From DASRWT01 sp046728035 (GTDB lineage Bacteria; Methylomirabilota; Methylomirabilia; Rokubacteriales; CSP1-6): 30,619 bases of DNA. Location of the stretch: the NCBI GenBank assembly GCA_046728035.1, contig JBKPDT010000216.1, forward strand, positions 1 to 30,619, written 5' to 3'. The notes beneath the pieces are model-generated. The model saw only the letters and a program-made list of their open reading frames with translations. It searched no databases and was not told the DNA's origin. Every line of letters begins with the position of its first letter. Positions within the stretch are counted from its first letter, which is position 1. Both the position numbers and the translations under genes were made by a program. Of this stretch, positions 1 through 7,411 are shown piece by piece.

Positions 1-713
1 CGCGCGACGAGGACATCGCCGAAGGCCTGCGCGGCCGCGCGCAAGTCGGCGGGCAGCGGCCAGCCCGCGGGCGGCGTCTCCAGTCGGATGAACTCCTCCG
101 CCTCCGTCACGCCCTCCGGCGATACCGCGCGCGGCCCCGCCCCCGGGAGACCCTCTCCGGTGACGCCGCCCGCGGCGGCCAGCAGCGCGTCGAGGCGCCG
201 CTGCCAGGCTTCGGCCCGCGCTCGCGCTTCCGGCGTCGCGACGAGATGGGCGAGCACGCGCTCGCCGCCAGCGATGTGGCGCCGCTCGTCCTCCGCGCAC
301 CGGGCGAGGATGCGCCGCGTGGGCGGCTCGTACACGGCATTCGCGCTGGCGAGGTGCCGCTCGTAGTCGGCGAGGAGATGTGGCTTGAGGACGCGATAGA
401 CGCCGACGAGGCGCTCCACCGTACGATCGGGCGTCTCCGGCGATTCGAGCGCGTCCATGAACGCGACGAAGCGCTCGTTGGCCGGCTCGGATTCCTGGGC
501 GCGAGCCCGCAGCTCGGGCAGCCGGCGCCCGAGGAGGTCGGCGTGCTGGGCAGTGTCCCAGACATGCCGTCCCATGAGGAGCTTGGCGGAGATCTCCGGC
601 GTGAGGGCGAGCCATCCGCCCATGACGCGCATCATCCGCTCGGTGGCGTAGCGATAGTTGCGGACCAGCCGAGCGGAGTGCTCGACGGAGTGCGCGCCGT
701 CCAGCGGGTACAT
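1..713 (-). CDS. Ferritin-like helical protein, C-terminus beyond window
   Basis: The minus frame is open from an ATG at 713 to the window edge, giving 237 residues without a stop; the C-terminus lies outside. The predicted protein is mostly helical. It contains WDTAQH near residue 58 and CAEDERRH near residue 140, which resemble the E-x-x-H iron-ligand helices of ferritin-like proteins. At the first motif the usual Glu is replaced (WDTAQH here, WDESRH in the upstream neighbour), so the metal site may be incomplete. It starts 5 bp after the stop of the DUF455 gene, so the two are surely co-transcribed. I assign it to the ferritin-like superfamily by motif only; its substrate is unknown. Confidence 0.65.
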   Translation of the reverse strand, partial: MYPLDGAHSVEHSARLVRNYRYATERMMRVMGGWLALTPEISAKLLMGRHVWDTAQHADLLGRRLPELRARAQESEPANERFVAFMDALESPETPDRTVERLVGVYRVLKPHLLADYERHLASANAVYEPPTRRILARCAEDERRHIAGGERVLAHLVATPEARARAEAWQRRLDALLAAAGGVTGEGLPGAGPRAVSPEGVTEAEEFIRLETPPAGWPLPADLRAAAQAFGDVLVA

Positions 714-718
714 CGAGC

Positions 719-1474
719 CTAGTAGGCCTGGGAGCGCTGAGTGGTCTTGATGAGGCGATCGATCTCCTCGTCGGTGAACCCGCCGAGCTGGCGCGCCTCG
801 GTGGCGATGGAGATGAGCACCTGCTCGTGGTCCCCGTCCTGGCGGACCCCGCCGAGGTTGAAGCGCTCGTCGATGGTCTCCTGGAACTCGATGGCCTTGC
901 GCCGACGCTCGGGATCGCCCTCGGTGAGGCGCGTGAGCCACTTCGAGCCCATGCGCACGTGGGTGATCTCGTCGGCGAGCACGAAGTCCACCGCGCGCTC
1001 GAGGATGGGATCCCCCATCTTCTTCGCGATGTGGACGAGCTGATTGAAGACGTCGCAGGCCAGCCCCTCGAGACCCCGGTTGACGCCGGCCACCCGGGCC
1101 GCCGCGTCCTCCGCGCACGCGCAGCGCCAGAGGATGGTGGTCTCGGGGAACTCGCCCACGTAGCCGTCGAGGTGCTCGAGGAGGCGCAGGTAGATCTCGA
1201 GGTGGCGCGACTCGTCCCAGACCTGCCGCGCCATGTCCAAGGTGAACTCCCAGGGGGCGTCGGGGAAGTCGTACACGCTCCGCCCCGCGCCTTCCATGGC
1301 CTGCATCTCGCCCACCATGATGCCGTGCACGCGCTCCTTGATGGAGTCGCGGCTCCCCAGGTCGGGGAACGGCGCCAGGCCCTGGTCGATCTTGAGCTGG
1401 GCCACGTCGCGGGCCCGCATCCGGACGAAGCGCTCCTCGCGAGCCAGCTTGTCGTAGGCGATAGGACGTTCCAT
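719..1474 (-). CDS. DUF455 family ferritin-like protein
   Basis: The protein has 251 residues from the ATG at 1474. I prefer this start over the in-frame ATG at 1489 because GAGGGAG lies a few bases upstream of it. Visible motifs are WDESRH in the first half and DEITHVRMGSKW in the second, the latter matching the E-I-x-H-V-x-x-G-x-x-W signature of DUF455, a ferritin-like group related to MiaE. A di-iron carboxylate centre is likely, but the reaction is unknown. It heads a two-gene operon with the ferritin-like gene at 1-713 and has a good sigma70-like promoter at 1512-1540. Confidence 0.75.
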   Translation of the reverse strand: MERPIAYDKLAREERFVRMRARDVAQLKIDQGLAPFPDLGSRDSIKERVHGIMVGEMQAMEGAGRSVYDFPDAPWEFTLDMARQVWDESRHLEIYLRLLEHLDGYVGEFPETTILWRCACAEDAAARVAGVNRGLEGLACDVFNQLVHIAKKMGDPILERAVDFVLADEITHVRMGSKWLTRLTEGDPERRRKAIEFQETIDERFNLGGVRQDGDHEQVLISIATEARQLGGFTDEEIDRLIKTTQRSQAY

Positions 1475-1511
1475 GGGGTACTCCCTCACCAGAATGAACC
1501 GCTATTCAGTG

Positions 1512-1540
1512 AGTGTAGCCGAAGGTCCACGCGAAGGCAA
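1512..1540 (-). promoter_or_regulatory. Predicted sigma70-type promoter for the DUF455 operon
   Basis: Read on the minus strand, TTGCCT (1535-1540) and TACACT (1512-1517) are separated by exactly 17 bp. The expected transcript start near 1505 leaves a leader of about 30 nt that carries the GAGGGAG ribosome site of the gene starting at 1474. Confidence 0.5.
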
Positions 1541-1570
1541 TCGGGGCCCCGGCGGTGCGGCCTTCGCCGG

Positions 1571-2791
1571 TCAGCCGCTTGGAGACTCGCCGCCTTGTCT
1601 ATCGGCCGCCGGCCGGGAGCGGCGGCCCAGCAGGCTGGCCGGGCGCACGGCGTTTCCGCCGAAGCGCTCGGCCAGCCGGTCGAGCGCGCGCCCCAGCCGC
1701 TCCTGCCGCACGGCGTCCGGGCCGAAGAGCGGAAGCTGTCCCTGTCCCGCCGCGCCGAGACCCGAGACGGAGAGCCCGATGAGCCGCACTGGCTGGGCGA
1801 GACGCACCCGGTCGAGCAGACCGCAGGCCTCCTGATAGATGCGGAGGCCGTCCTGGGTGGGCTCGCCGGAATGCGCGCGTGTGTACGTCGAGAAGTCGGC
1901 GAAGCGGATCTTGAGCGTCACCACGCGCCCGGCATAGCCCTCGGCGCGCAGCTCGCGTGCCACCCGCTCTGCCTGGGCGCGCAGGGTCGCGCGCAGGCGG
2001 TCGATGTCGCCGTGGTCGGCGCCGAAGGTCTCCTCGGCCCCCATGGACTTGGGGGCGGCGAAGGGCTCGACGGGGCGGTCGTCGTGTCCGCGCGCCAGCT
2101 CGGCCAGGGCCGGCCCCTGGCGCCCGAAGCGCGCCTCGAGCGCGGCCGGCCCGAGACCCGCGAGCTGGCCGATGGTCTGAATGCCGAGGGTCTCCAGGTC
2201 GGCCGTGGTCACCCTTCCCACGCCCCAGAGGCGCGACACCGGCAGCGGGGCGAGGAACGCGGCCTCGCCGCCGGTCGCGACCACCACGAGGCCGTCGGGC
2301 TTGTCGAGGTCGGAGGCGACCTTGGCGAGGAACTTGTTGGGGGCGACCCCGACCGAGGCGGTGAGCGCGACCTCGGCCCGGATGCGCGCCTTGATCTCGC
2401 GCGCGATGGTGAGCCCGTCGCCCCGAAGGGCGCGGCTAGCCGTCACGTCGAGGAAGGCCTCGTCGATGGAGACGGGTTCGAGCAGCGGCGTCCACTCCGC
2501 AAGGAGGGCCATGATCTGCCGCGACACGGCCGCGTACTTGTCCATGTCCACCGGCAGGTAGACCGCGTCGCGGCAAAGTCGATAGGCGCGGCTGATGGGC
2601 ATGGCGGAGTGGATCCCGAAGCGCCGCGCCTCGTAGGAGGCGGCGGAGACGACGCCGCGCCCTCCCGGCAGCGCCCCCACCACCACGGGCCGACCCCGCA
2701 GCTCGGGCCGATCGCGCTGCTCCACGGAGGCGTAGAACGCATCCATGTCCACGTGGAGCACCGTCCGGATCGCGCGCGCGGATCCGGGCAT
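1571..2791 (-). CDS. dinB: DNA polymerase IV (Y-family)
   Basis: Error-prone translesion DNA polymerase of the DinB family, 406 residues from the ATG at 2791. The N-terminal palm shows VDMDAFYASVE with metal ligand Asp15, and SIDEAFLDV with Asp110 and Glu111. These are followed by the SVGVAPNKFLAKVASD segment, a helix-hairpin-helix region (LWGVGR) and the little-finger domain. The open frame continues upstream, but that part overlaps the HD gene in another frame. The chosen start is 5 bp beyond the HD gene stop, so the two are co-transcribed. No C-terminal beta-clamp motif was confidently identified, though the tail contains GQLPLFG, which resembles a QLxLF clamp-binding peptide. Confidence 0.93.
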   Translation of the reverse strand: MPGSARAIRTVLHVDMDAFYASVEQRDRPELRGRPVVVGALPGGRGVVSAASYEARRFGIHSAMPISRAYRLCRDAVYLPVDMDKYAAVSRQIMALLAEWTPLLEPVSIDEAFLDVTASRALRGDGLTIAREIKARIRAEVALTASVGVAPNKFLAKVASDLDKPDGLVVVATGGEAAFLAPLPVSRLWGVGRVTTADLETLGIQTIGQLAGLGPAALEARFGRQGPALAELARGHDDRPVEPFAAPKSMGAEETFGADHGDIDRLRATLRAQAERVARELRAEGYAGRVVTLKIRFADFSTYTRAHSGEPTQDGLRIYQEACGLLDRVRLAQPVRLIGLSVSGLGAAGQGQLPLFGPDAVRQERLGRALDRLAERFGGNAVRPASLLGRRSRPAADRQGGESPSG

Positions 2792-2796
2792 GGAGG

Positions 2797-3393
2797 CTAG
2801 CGCGCGGCGCCCCCGAGGCCGAGCACGGGAGCGGAGGCGGTCAGGGTCTGGACGAGGAACCCCAGGTGCTCCTCGCGGGGAACGCCCAGCTCCTCGGCGC
2901 CGCGGTAAACGTCCTGTCGGTTGACGGAGCGGGCGAACCCCTTGTCCTTGAGCTTCTTCACCACCGCCGCCGCCTCCAGCCCCGCGATGACACGCCCGGG
3001 CCGGACCAGCGCGCAGGCGGTGATGAAGCCGGTGGGCTCGTCGCAAGCGTACAGTGCCCGGTCGAGGAGGCTCCGGCGGGGGCATCCCGCGTAGTCGGCA
3101 TGCCCGAGGATGGCATACACGATGGCCGGGGGCACGCCGCGCGCGGTGAGGATCTCGGCGCCCTTGAGGGGGTGCCGGGGCGCAGCGGGATGCATTTCGT
3201 AGTCGAAGTCGTGGAGCATTCCGGCGATGCCCCAGATCTCGGCGTCGGCGCCGTAGCGGCCGGCGTAGGCGCGCATGGCGGCCTCGACGGCGCGGGCGTG
3301 CTTGCGGAGACTATCGGAGCGGGTGAACTCGGTGAGAATCCGCCACGCGGCGTCGCGATTCAGGCACGAGCCGGGGTCTGGCGGGCCTTCCAC
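2797..3393 (-). CDS. HD-domain phosphohydrolase-like protein
   Basis: The protein has 198 residues from a GTG at 3393. It has an HD-superfamily metal-binding pattern: RKHARAVEAAM (first His), MLHDFDYE (the HD pair), HPLKGAEIL and ILGHADY. Related small HD hydrolases act on nucleotides or phosphate esters, but the substrate here cannot be told. The start is uncertain: the GTG overlaps the preceding HTH gene by 34 bp and has a weak ribosome site, and a rare CTG at 3363 would remove most of the overlap. It sits between the HTH gene and dinB in one operon. Confidence 0.7.
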   Translation of the reverse strand: MEGPPDPGSCLNRDAAWRILTEFTRSDSLRKHARAVEAAMRAYAGRYGADAEIWGIAGMLHDFDYEMHPAAPRHPLKGAEILTARGVPPAIVYAILGHADYAGCPRRSLLDRALYACDEPTGFITACALVRPGRVIAGLEAAAVVKKLKDKGFARSVNRQDVYRGAEELGVPREEHLGFLVQTLTASAPVLGLGGAAR

Positions 3394-3542
3394 TTGTCGA
3401 TGGACTTCTTCGAGAAGAGCAACTTGCCGTCATGATGCAGGCAGGGGATCCGCCGCTCGGTGGCCATTCGAGTGACGGTCTCCGCGTCCATGGAGAGGTA
3501 CTGGGAGGCTTCCTCGATGCTCATCGTGTCCTTTGGAACCAC
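3360..3542 (-). CDS. Small excisionase/MerR-type helix-turn-helix protein
   Basis: The protein has 60 residues. The sequence MSIEEASQYLSMDAETVTRM followed by ERRIPCLHHDGKLLFSKKSIDKW matches the HTH_17 (excisionase-family) DNA-binding fold. The GTG at 3542 is preceded by AAGGAG at ideal spacing. An ATG at 3524 (AAAGGA upstream) is the alternative and would start at MSIEEASQYL. No phage or integrase gene is nearby, so a chromosomal regulator is more likely than a true excisionase. It lies 62 bp after the end of cysE and may share its transcript. Confidence 0.7.
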   Translation of the reverse strand: MVPKDTMSIEEASQYLSMDAETVTRMATERRIPCLHHDGKLLFSKKSIDKWKARQTPARA

Positions 3543-3604
3543 GCAGTCTCCTTATCGAGGTGGTCGTGGAGAATGACCGGGGAACGAACCAGGCGACGCG
3601 GACG

Positions 3605-4273
3605 TCACGACTTCGGCTCCTCCTCGCGCTCGGGCTGCTTCAGCGCCTCCATCTCGGCCTCCAGTGCGCGGATGCGGTCGAGGAGGTGCTCCACCGTACG
3701 GGCCAGCGGGTCGGGGAGGTCCACCTGGTTCAAGTCGATCTCGCCCTGCACGCGCCGCCCGTCACGATATGTTACGCGGCCCGGCACGCCGACGACAACC
3801 GAGTTCTCGGGGACCTCGCGCACCACCACCGAGCCCGCGCCAATGCGGCTACCCGCGCCGATGATGAAGCCGCCGAGGATCTTGGCGCCCGCGCCCACGG
3901 TGACGTTGTCGCCGAGGGTGGGATGCCGCTTCTCGCGCCGCACGCTGGTGCCGCCGAGGGTGACACCCTGCAGGAGGCTCACGTTCTCACCCACCTCGGC
4001 AGTCTCGCCGATGACGATGCCCATCCCATGGTCGATGAAGAGCCCCGGCCCCAGCTTGGCGGCGGGGTGAATCTCGATCCCGGTGAGGAACCGGCCCAGG
4101 TGCGAGATCACCCGGGCGGGCGTGTACCAGCCACGGCCCCAGAGCGCGTGCGCGACCCGATGGATCCAGATGGCGTGGACGCCGGGATAGCAAAGGACTA
4201 CCTCGAGCGCGGAGCGCGCGGCAGGATCGCGCTCCAGCACGGTTCTCACGTCTCGCCTCATCTGGGCGAACAT
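3605..4273 (-). CDS. cysE: Serine O-acetyltransferase (EpsC-type)
   Basis: Transfers acetyl from acetyl-CoA to L-serine, giving O-acetylserine for cysteine synthesis. The protein has 222 residues from the ATG at 4273, preceded by AAGGAG; TGA of the upstream IscU-like gene ends 4 bp before it. After a helical N-terminal region (1-60) comes a left-handed beta-helix of hexapeptide repeats (about 67-165) with EIHPAAKLG, IDHGMGIVIGETA and the GVTLGGT...RHPTLG loop containing the active-site His. The C-terminal tail (190-212) is predicted coiled coil. The short N-terminal domain is typical of the EpsC branch. Its position behind a cysteine desulfurase links cysteine supply to sulfur mobilisation. 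Confidence 0.92.
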   Translation of the reverse strand: MFAQMRRDVRTVLERDPAARSALEVVLCYPGVHAIWIHRVAHALWGRGWYTPARVISHLGRFLTGIEIHPAAKLGPGLFIDHGMGIVIGETAEVGENVSLLQGVTLGGTSVRREKRHPTLGDNVTVGAGAKILGGFIIGAGSRIGAGSVVVREVPENSVVVGVPGRVTYRDGRRVQGEIDLNQVDLPDPLARTVEHLLDRIRALEAEMEALKQPEREEEPKS

Positions 4274-4277
4274 AGGC

Positions 4278-4679
4278 TCACTCTCCTTGGAGGGGCCGGT
4301 AACGAACCTCACGGGCCCGCGCCACCGCGTCGCGCGCGGCGGCCCGGATCGCCGCCGAGACCACCTGGGCGGCGTGCGCGCGATCGGCGGGCAGCCCGCC
4401 GACGGCGGTTGCCACTCGGGCGTCGGCGAGCTCCAGCAGCTCCTCCAGGGCCGCGCCCCGGATCAGCTCGGTGCCGGCGCTGGAGGCGGCAATCGTGGGC
4501 CCGCAGCCGTACGTCTGGAACCGCGCCTCCGCCACCCGTCCCTCGCTCACGCGCAGGTACACCCGCGTGAGATCCATGCACTCCACGTACTCGCTCTCCC
4601 CGACGCCGTCGGGATCCCGCATCATCCCCGCGTTGCGCGGGTTGCGGAAATGCTCGATGAGCGTCTCGGAATAGCGCAC
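4278..4679 (-). CDS. IscU/NifU-N-like scaffold, third Cys missing
   Basis: Homologue of the IscU Fe-S scaffold, 133 residues, starting at a GTG (4679) 10 bp after the nifS stop with GAGGG upstream. It begins YSETLIEHFRNPRNAG, the IscU opening. The first ligand region reads ECMD (ECGD in IscU) and the second is YGCGPTIAASS (Cys kept). The third region, HCS in IscU, reads RAHAAQVV, so the third cysteine is Ala. The LPPVK HscA-recognition motif is absent too. It may be a sulfur-transfer or specialised scaffold subunit and not a classic IscU. It is clearly paired with the cysteine desulfurase just upstream. Confidence 0.82.
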   Translation of the reverse strand: MRYSETLIEHFRNPRNAGMMRDPDGVGESEYVECMDLTRVYLRVSEGRVAEARFQTYGCGPTIAASSAGTELIRGAALEELLELADARVATAVGGLPADRAHAAQVVSAAIRAAARDAVARAREVRYRPLQGE

Positions 4680-4689
4680 GCCGCCGCCC

Positions 4690-5844
4690 TCAGGCCTTGA
4701 GGGGTGAGAGGCTGCGCAGCTTGCCCGCGAGCGGCTCCACGCTGTCGACAACGTAGTCGATCTCCTCCGCGGTGGTGCTCCGGCCCAGCGAGCACCGTAC
4801 CGTGCCCATGGCCCAGTCGAGCGGGACGCCCATGGCGACAAGGACATGAGACGGCTCCACGTTCCCGGAGGTGCACGCCGAGCCCGCCGACACGCCGATG
4901 CCCTTGAGATCCAGACCGAGCACGATCGATTCGGACTCCACGTTCCGGAAGCAGACATTGCACGTGCCGGGCAGTCGCTCGGTGGGATGACCGTTGAGCC
5001 GGACCTCGGGCACCCGAGCGGACAGCCCCTCCCAGAGACGGTCCCGGAGCGCGCGCACCCGCCCCTCCTCCGCCGCCATGTCGCGGGCCCGCACCTCCAC
5101 CGCCTTGCCCAGCCCCACGATGCCGGGCACGTTCTCGGTGCCCGCCCGGCGCCGGCGCTCGTGCTCGCCGCCGTGCTGCACCGAGGCCATCTTGGTGCCC
5201 TTGCGGATGTACAGACCCGCGGCGCCCTTGGGCCCGTAGATCTTGTGGCTGGAGAAGGAGAAGAGGTCGATGCCGAGGGCGTCCAGGTTCACGGGGATCT
5301 TGCCGAAGGTCTGGACGCCGTCCACGTGGAAGGCGATCCCGCGCTCGCGGGTGATGCGGCCGATCTCGCCAACCGGCTGGATGGTCCCCACTTCCGAGTT
5401 GGCGTGCATGATCGACACCAGGATGGTGTCCGGCCGGAGGGCCCGACGAACGGCGTCCGGGTCCACCATGCCGTAGCCGTCCACCGGGACGACGGTGACC
5501 GTGAAGCCCAGCTTCTCGAGGGCCTCGCAAGTGCGCAGCACCGCGTGGTGCTCCACCGCAGAGGTCACGAGATGCCCACGGCCGCGCGCCGCCGCGATGC
5601 CCTTGATCGCCATGTTGTCGGACTCCGTGCCGCCGGAGGTGAAGACGATCTCTTCCTTGCCGACGCCGAGGAAGTGGGCGATGCGCTCACGCGCCCCGTC
5701 CAGGCCCTCGCGCGCGTCGCGGCCGAAGCCGTGGATGCTCGAAGGATTGCCGTATCGCTCCGAGAAGTATGGGAGCATCGCCTCCAGCACCTCGGGGTGC
5801 ACGGGGGTGGATGCGTTGTGATCGAGATAGACTCGCCCGTTCAT
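4690..5844 (-). CDS. nifS: Cysteine desulfurase, NifS/IscS type, all active residues present
   Basis: PLP enzyme that removes sulfur from cysteine as a protein-bound persulfide, 384 residues from the ATG at 5844 (GAGGGAGG upstream). The PLP site is complete: SGGTES at 70-75, His100 in the EHHAVL motif, Asp175 in HVDGVQ, and the Schiff-base Lys201 in SSHKIYGPKG. The sulfur-accepting Cys324 lies in SAGSACTSG. It heads a sulfur cluster with an IscU-like scaffold and cysE and is divergent from a DsrE/F/H set. In contrast with the IscS of the isc operon in this window, it should be catalytically competent. Confidence 0.93.
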   Translation of the reverse strand: MNGRVYLDHNASTPVHPEVLEAMLPYFSERYGNPSSIHGFGRDAREGLDGARERIAHFLGVGKEEIVFTSGGTESDNMAIKGIAAARGRGHLVTSAVEHHAVLRTCEALEKLGFTVTVVPVDGYGMVDPDAVRRALRPDTILVSIMHANSEVGTIQPVGEIGRITRERGIAFHVDGVQTFGKIPVNLDALGIDLFSFSSHKIYGPKGAAGLYIRKGTKMASVQHGGEHERRRRAGTENVPGIVGLGKAVEVRARDMAAEEGRVRALRDRLWEGLSARVPEVRLNGHPTERLPGTCNVCFRNVESESIVLGLDLKGIGVSAGSACTSGNVEPSHVLVAMGVPLDWAMGTVRCSLGRSTTAEEIDYVVDSVEPLAGKLRSLSPLKA

Positions 5845-5872
5845 TGACCCTCCCTCAACGCGATGCTACGCT
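5844..5872 (+). promoter_or_regulatory. Predicted near-leaderless promoter of the dsrE-like operon
   Basis: TTGACC (5844-5849) and TACGCT (5867-5872) are 17 bp apart, and the -10 box ends only 9 bp before the ATG at 5882. No Shine-Dalgarno sequence fits in between. The -35 box overlaps the first base of the divergent nifS start codon, so the two operons share a very compact control region. Confidence 0.45.
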
Positions 5873-5881
5873 TTCCCACGC

Positions 5882-6199
5882 ATGGATCCCGCTGGGAATA
5901 AGCTCGGCCTCATGGTTTCCACCGGGCCCGAGCACGCCAATCTCGTGACGGCGCTGGGGCTCTCGAGTGCCGCGCTCGACCGCGGTGCCCAGGTGTACCT
6001 CTACCTCATCGACGACGGCGTCGCCGCCGTCGAGGATCCGCGCGTGCAAGCCCTCGCCGACCGCGGCGCCCGCCTCTTCGTGTGCGCCTACGGCTGCCAG
6101 AAGCGCGGTCTTCCCCTGTCGGAGCGAGCCACCAACTGCGGCCTGGTGGTGCTCACCGACGTCATCAACGGCACCGATCGCTTCGTCGCGCTCAACTGA
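5882..6199 (+). CDS. DsrE/TusD-like sulfurtransferase subunit
   Basis: The protein has 105 residues and the small DsrE-family fold. It opens with LGLMVSTGPEHANLVTALGL and contains LFVCAYGCQKRGL (Cys68 and Cys72). The second motif corresponds to the active-site cysteine region of TusD/DsrE, which carries persulfide sulfur. A third Cys (86) follows in ATNCGLVV. It is the first gene of a three-gene plus-strand set and is divergent from nifS, so a role in passing on sulfur from cysteine desulfurase is reasonable. The start has no ribosome site; see the promoter at 5844-5872. Confidence 0.78.
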   Translation: MDPAGNKLGLMVSTGPEHANLVTALGLSSAALDRGAQVYLYLIDDGVAAVEDPRVQALADRGARLFVCAYGCQKRGLPLSERATNCGLVVLTDVINGTDRFVALN

Positions 6200-6203
6200 C
6201 CCC

Positions 6204-6560
6204 GTGGCGGCCGGCCAGCCCGTGCTCGTGGTCATCTCGGAGGACCCGCGCGCATCCCACCGCGCCAACGAGGCCATGCGCATCGCGCTCGGTATCGTCG
6301 CCGGCGAGAACGAGGTCACGGTGGTGCTCGCCGGTCCCGCCGTCCATCTCCTCGACGAGGACACCGACGCCCTTGTGGACGGCGACGACATCGCCAAGTT
6401 CCGCGCCTCGCTGAAGAAGCTCGGAATACCCTTCCACGTCGAGGCCGCCGCTCTCCCTGCCGGCGCCGAGTGGAACGTCGAGGGCCACCCGGTGATCGCC
6501 GTCACCGCCGAGACCATCGCTGAGCTCGCCCGTCGCGCCCGCCGATACCTGGTGTTCTGA
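6204..6560 (+). CDS. DsrF/TusC-like protein without cysteine
   Basis: The protein has 118 residues from a GTG at 6204, four bases after the stop of the DsrE-like gene. An open frame continues upstream but overlaps that gene. The pattern VLVVISEDPRASHRANEAMR and a central LLDEDTDALVDGD resemble DsrE/F-fold subunits. There is no cysteine in the whole protein, so it cannot itself carry a persulfide and is probably structural, as TusC is. The stop overlaps the next start (TGATG), indicating translational coupling. Confidence 0.65.
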   Translation: MAAGQPVLVVISEDPRASHRANEAMRIALGIVAGENEVTVVLAGPAVHLLDEDTDALVDGDDIAKFRASLKKLGIPFHVEAAALPAGAEWNVEGHPVIAVTAETIAELARRARRYLVF

Positions 6561-6784
6561 TGGCGCGCTACCTCCACCTCGTGCGCGCAGGCGCCGGGCC
6601 GCTCGCCGGCTCCGTGATCGCGCGGTCCGAGCCGGGCGCCCAGATCACCGTGGTCGTGCTCGACGACAGCGCCCCACCCCCCCTGCCCGAGAGCGCGCGG
6701 CTCTTTCGCCTCGGTCCGGGCGGCCTGGATTATCCCGCCCTCCTCGACCTGATCTTCGAGTCGGATCACGTGATCAGCTGGTAG
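6560..6784 (+). CDS. DsrH/TusB-like protein
   Basis: The protein has 74 residues and its start overlaps the previous stop as TGATG. It opens MARYLHLVRAG and ends LIFESDHVISW; a final Ser-Trp after a charged helix is typical of the DsrH/TusB group. There is no cysteine, whereas DsrH of sulfur oxidisers has one. With its two neighbours it forms a TusDCB-like (DsrEFH-like) heteromer candidate. It ends 8 bp from the end of the convergent iscX. Confidence 0.65.
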   Translation: MARYLHLVRAGAGPLAGSVIARSEPGAQITVVVLDDSAPPPLPESARLFRLGPGGLDYPALLDLIFESDHVISW

Positions 6785-6792
6785 TGCCGGCT

Positions 6793-6993
6793 TCACCGGT
6801 CCCGGTACTCCTCGTGCCACTTCATCTGGATCGCCTCGAGCAGCCCCTCGTTCGACGCCTTGGGATCGTCGTCGAAATCGTCCAGCGCCACCACCCACTT
6901 GTGGAGATCGGTGAACCGCACCGAGAGGGGATCCGTGTCGGGATGCGCCTCCATCAGCGCGATAGCGATGTCCTCCGCGTCGCTCCACTTCAT
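6793..6993 (-). CDS. iscX: Fe-S assembly protein IscX
   Basis: The protein has 66 residues, the same length as E. coli IscX (YfhJ), and is very similar throughout: MKWSDAEDIAIALMEAHPDT, VRFTDLHKW, then LDDFDDDPKASNEGLLEAI. The acidic DDFDDDP surface is the known IscS- and iron-contacting region. IscX is a small acidic regulator of IscS activity. It is the last gene of the isc operon, 94 bp after fdx; that gap shows no clear promoter or terminator. Confidence 0.95.
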   Translation of the reverse strand: MKWSDAEDIAIALMEAHPDTDPLSVRFTDLHKWVVALDDFDDDPKASNEGLLEAIQMKWHEEYRDR

Positions 6994-7087
6994 GGCTCGC
7001 TCCGCCTCTCCTTCGGCTCGCCCCCCTCGCTCCGCTCGGAACCTTCCACCATATCCGCTCGCCTCGCCTCCGGCTGCGGCTCGCCAA

Positions 7088-7411
7088 TCATTTTGGTATC
7101 TCCACTACGACGTCGCCCTTGACGATCGCCTGACAGCCCAGCCGCGAGTGGAGGGTCAGCCCCTCCGCGGTGTCGAGCCGGTCCTCCTCGTCCGCCTCCA
7201 TCGGGGAAAGGTCGTCTTCCCCTTCCCGGACAATGACGTGACAGGTCGTGCAGGCGCAGGAGCCGCCGCAGTTGTGCTCGAGGTGGATGTCGTTGGCGAG
7301 GGCGATGTCCAGCAGGGAGCCGGGCTTGCCGTGATCGGCCAGCGGATACTTCTCGTCGTCCACCTCCACGGTCACGTCCTTCGGGAGAAAGGTCACCTTG
7401 CGCTTCGCCAT
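7088..7411 (-). CDS. fdx: ISC-type [2Fe-2S] ferredoxin
   Basis: The protein has 107 residues and donates electrons during Fe-S cluster assembly. The cluster ligands are visible as Cys48, Cys54 and Cys57 in NCGGSCACTTC plus Cys93 in RLGCQ, the C-x5-C-x2-C...C pattern of adrenodoxin-type Isc ferredoxins. The ATG at 7411 overlaps the hscA TGA by one base, so the two are translationally coupled; a GTG lies one codon upstream at 7414. Confidence 0.95.
   Translation of the reverse strand: MAKRKVTFLPKDVTVEVDDEKYPLADHGKPGSLLDIALANDIHLEHNCGGSCACTTCHVIVREGEDDLSPMEADEEDRLDTAEGLTLHSRLGCQAIVKGDVVVEIPK

Noticed and set aside
827..2800. Long plus-strand open frame of 657 codons
   Set aside because: It runs antisense to the DUF455 and dinB genes, has an Arg/Gly/His-rich composition without any motif, and comes from the high GC content.
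3360..3542. Excisionase of a mobile element
   Set aside because: No integrase, att-like repeat, tRNA or phage gene is nearby; the gene sits in a housekeeping operon.
6994..7087. Possible small gene or repeat in the gap between fdx and iscX
   Set aside because: Only loosely repeated CTCGCTCCG-like words; no conserved frame, promoter or clear hairpin.
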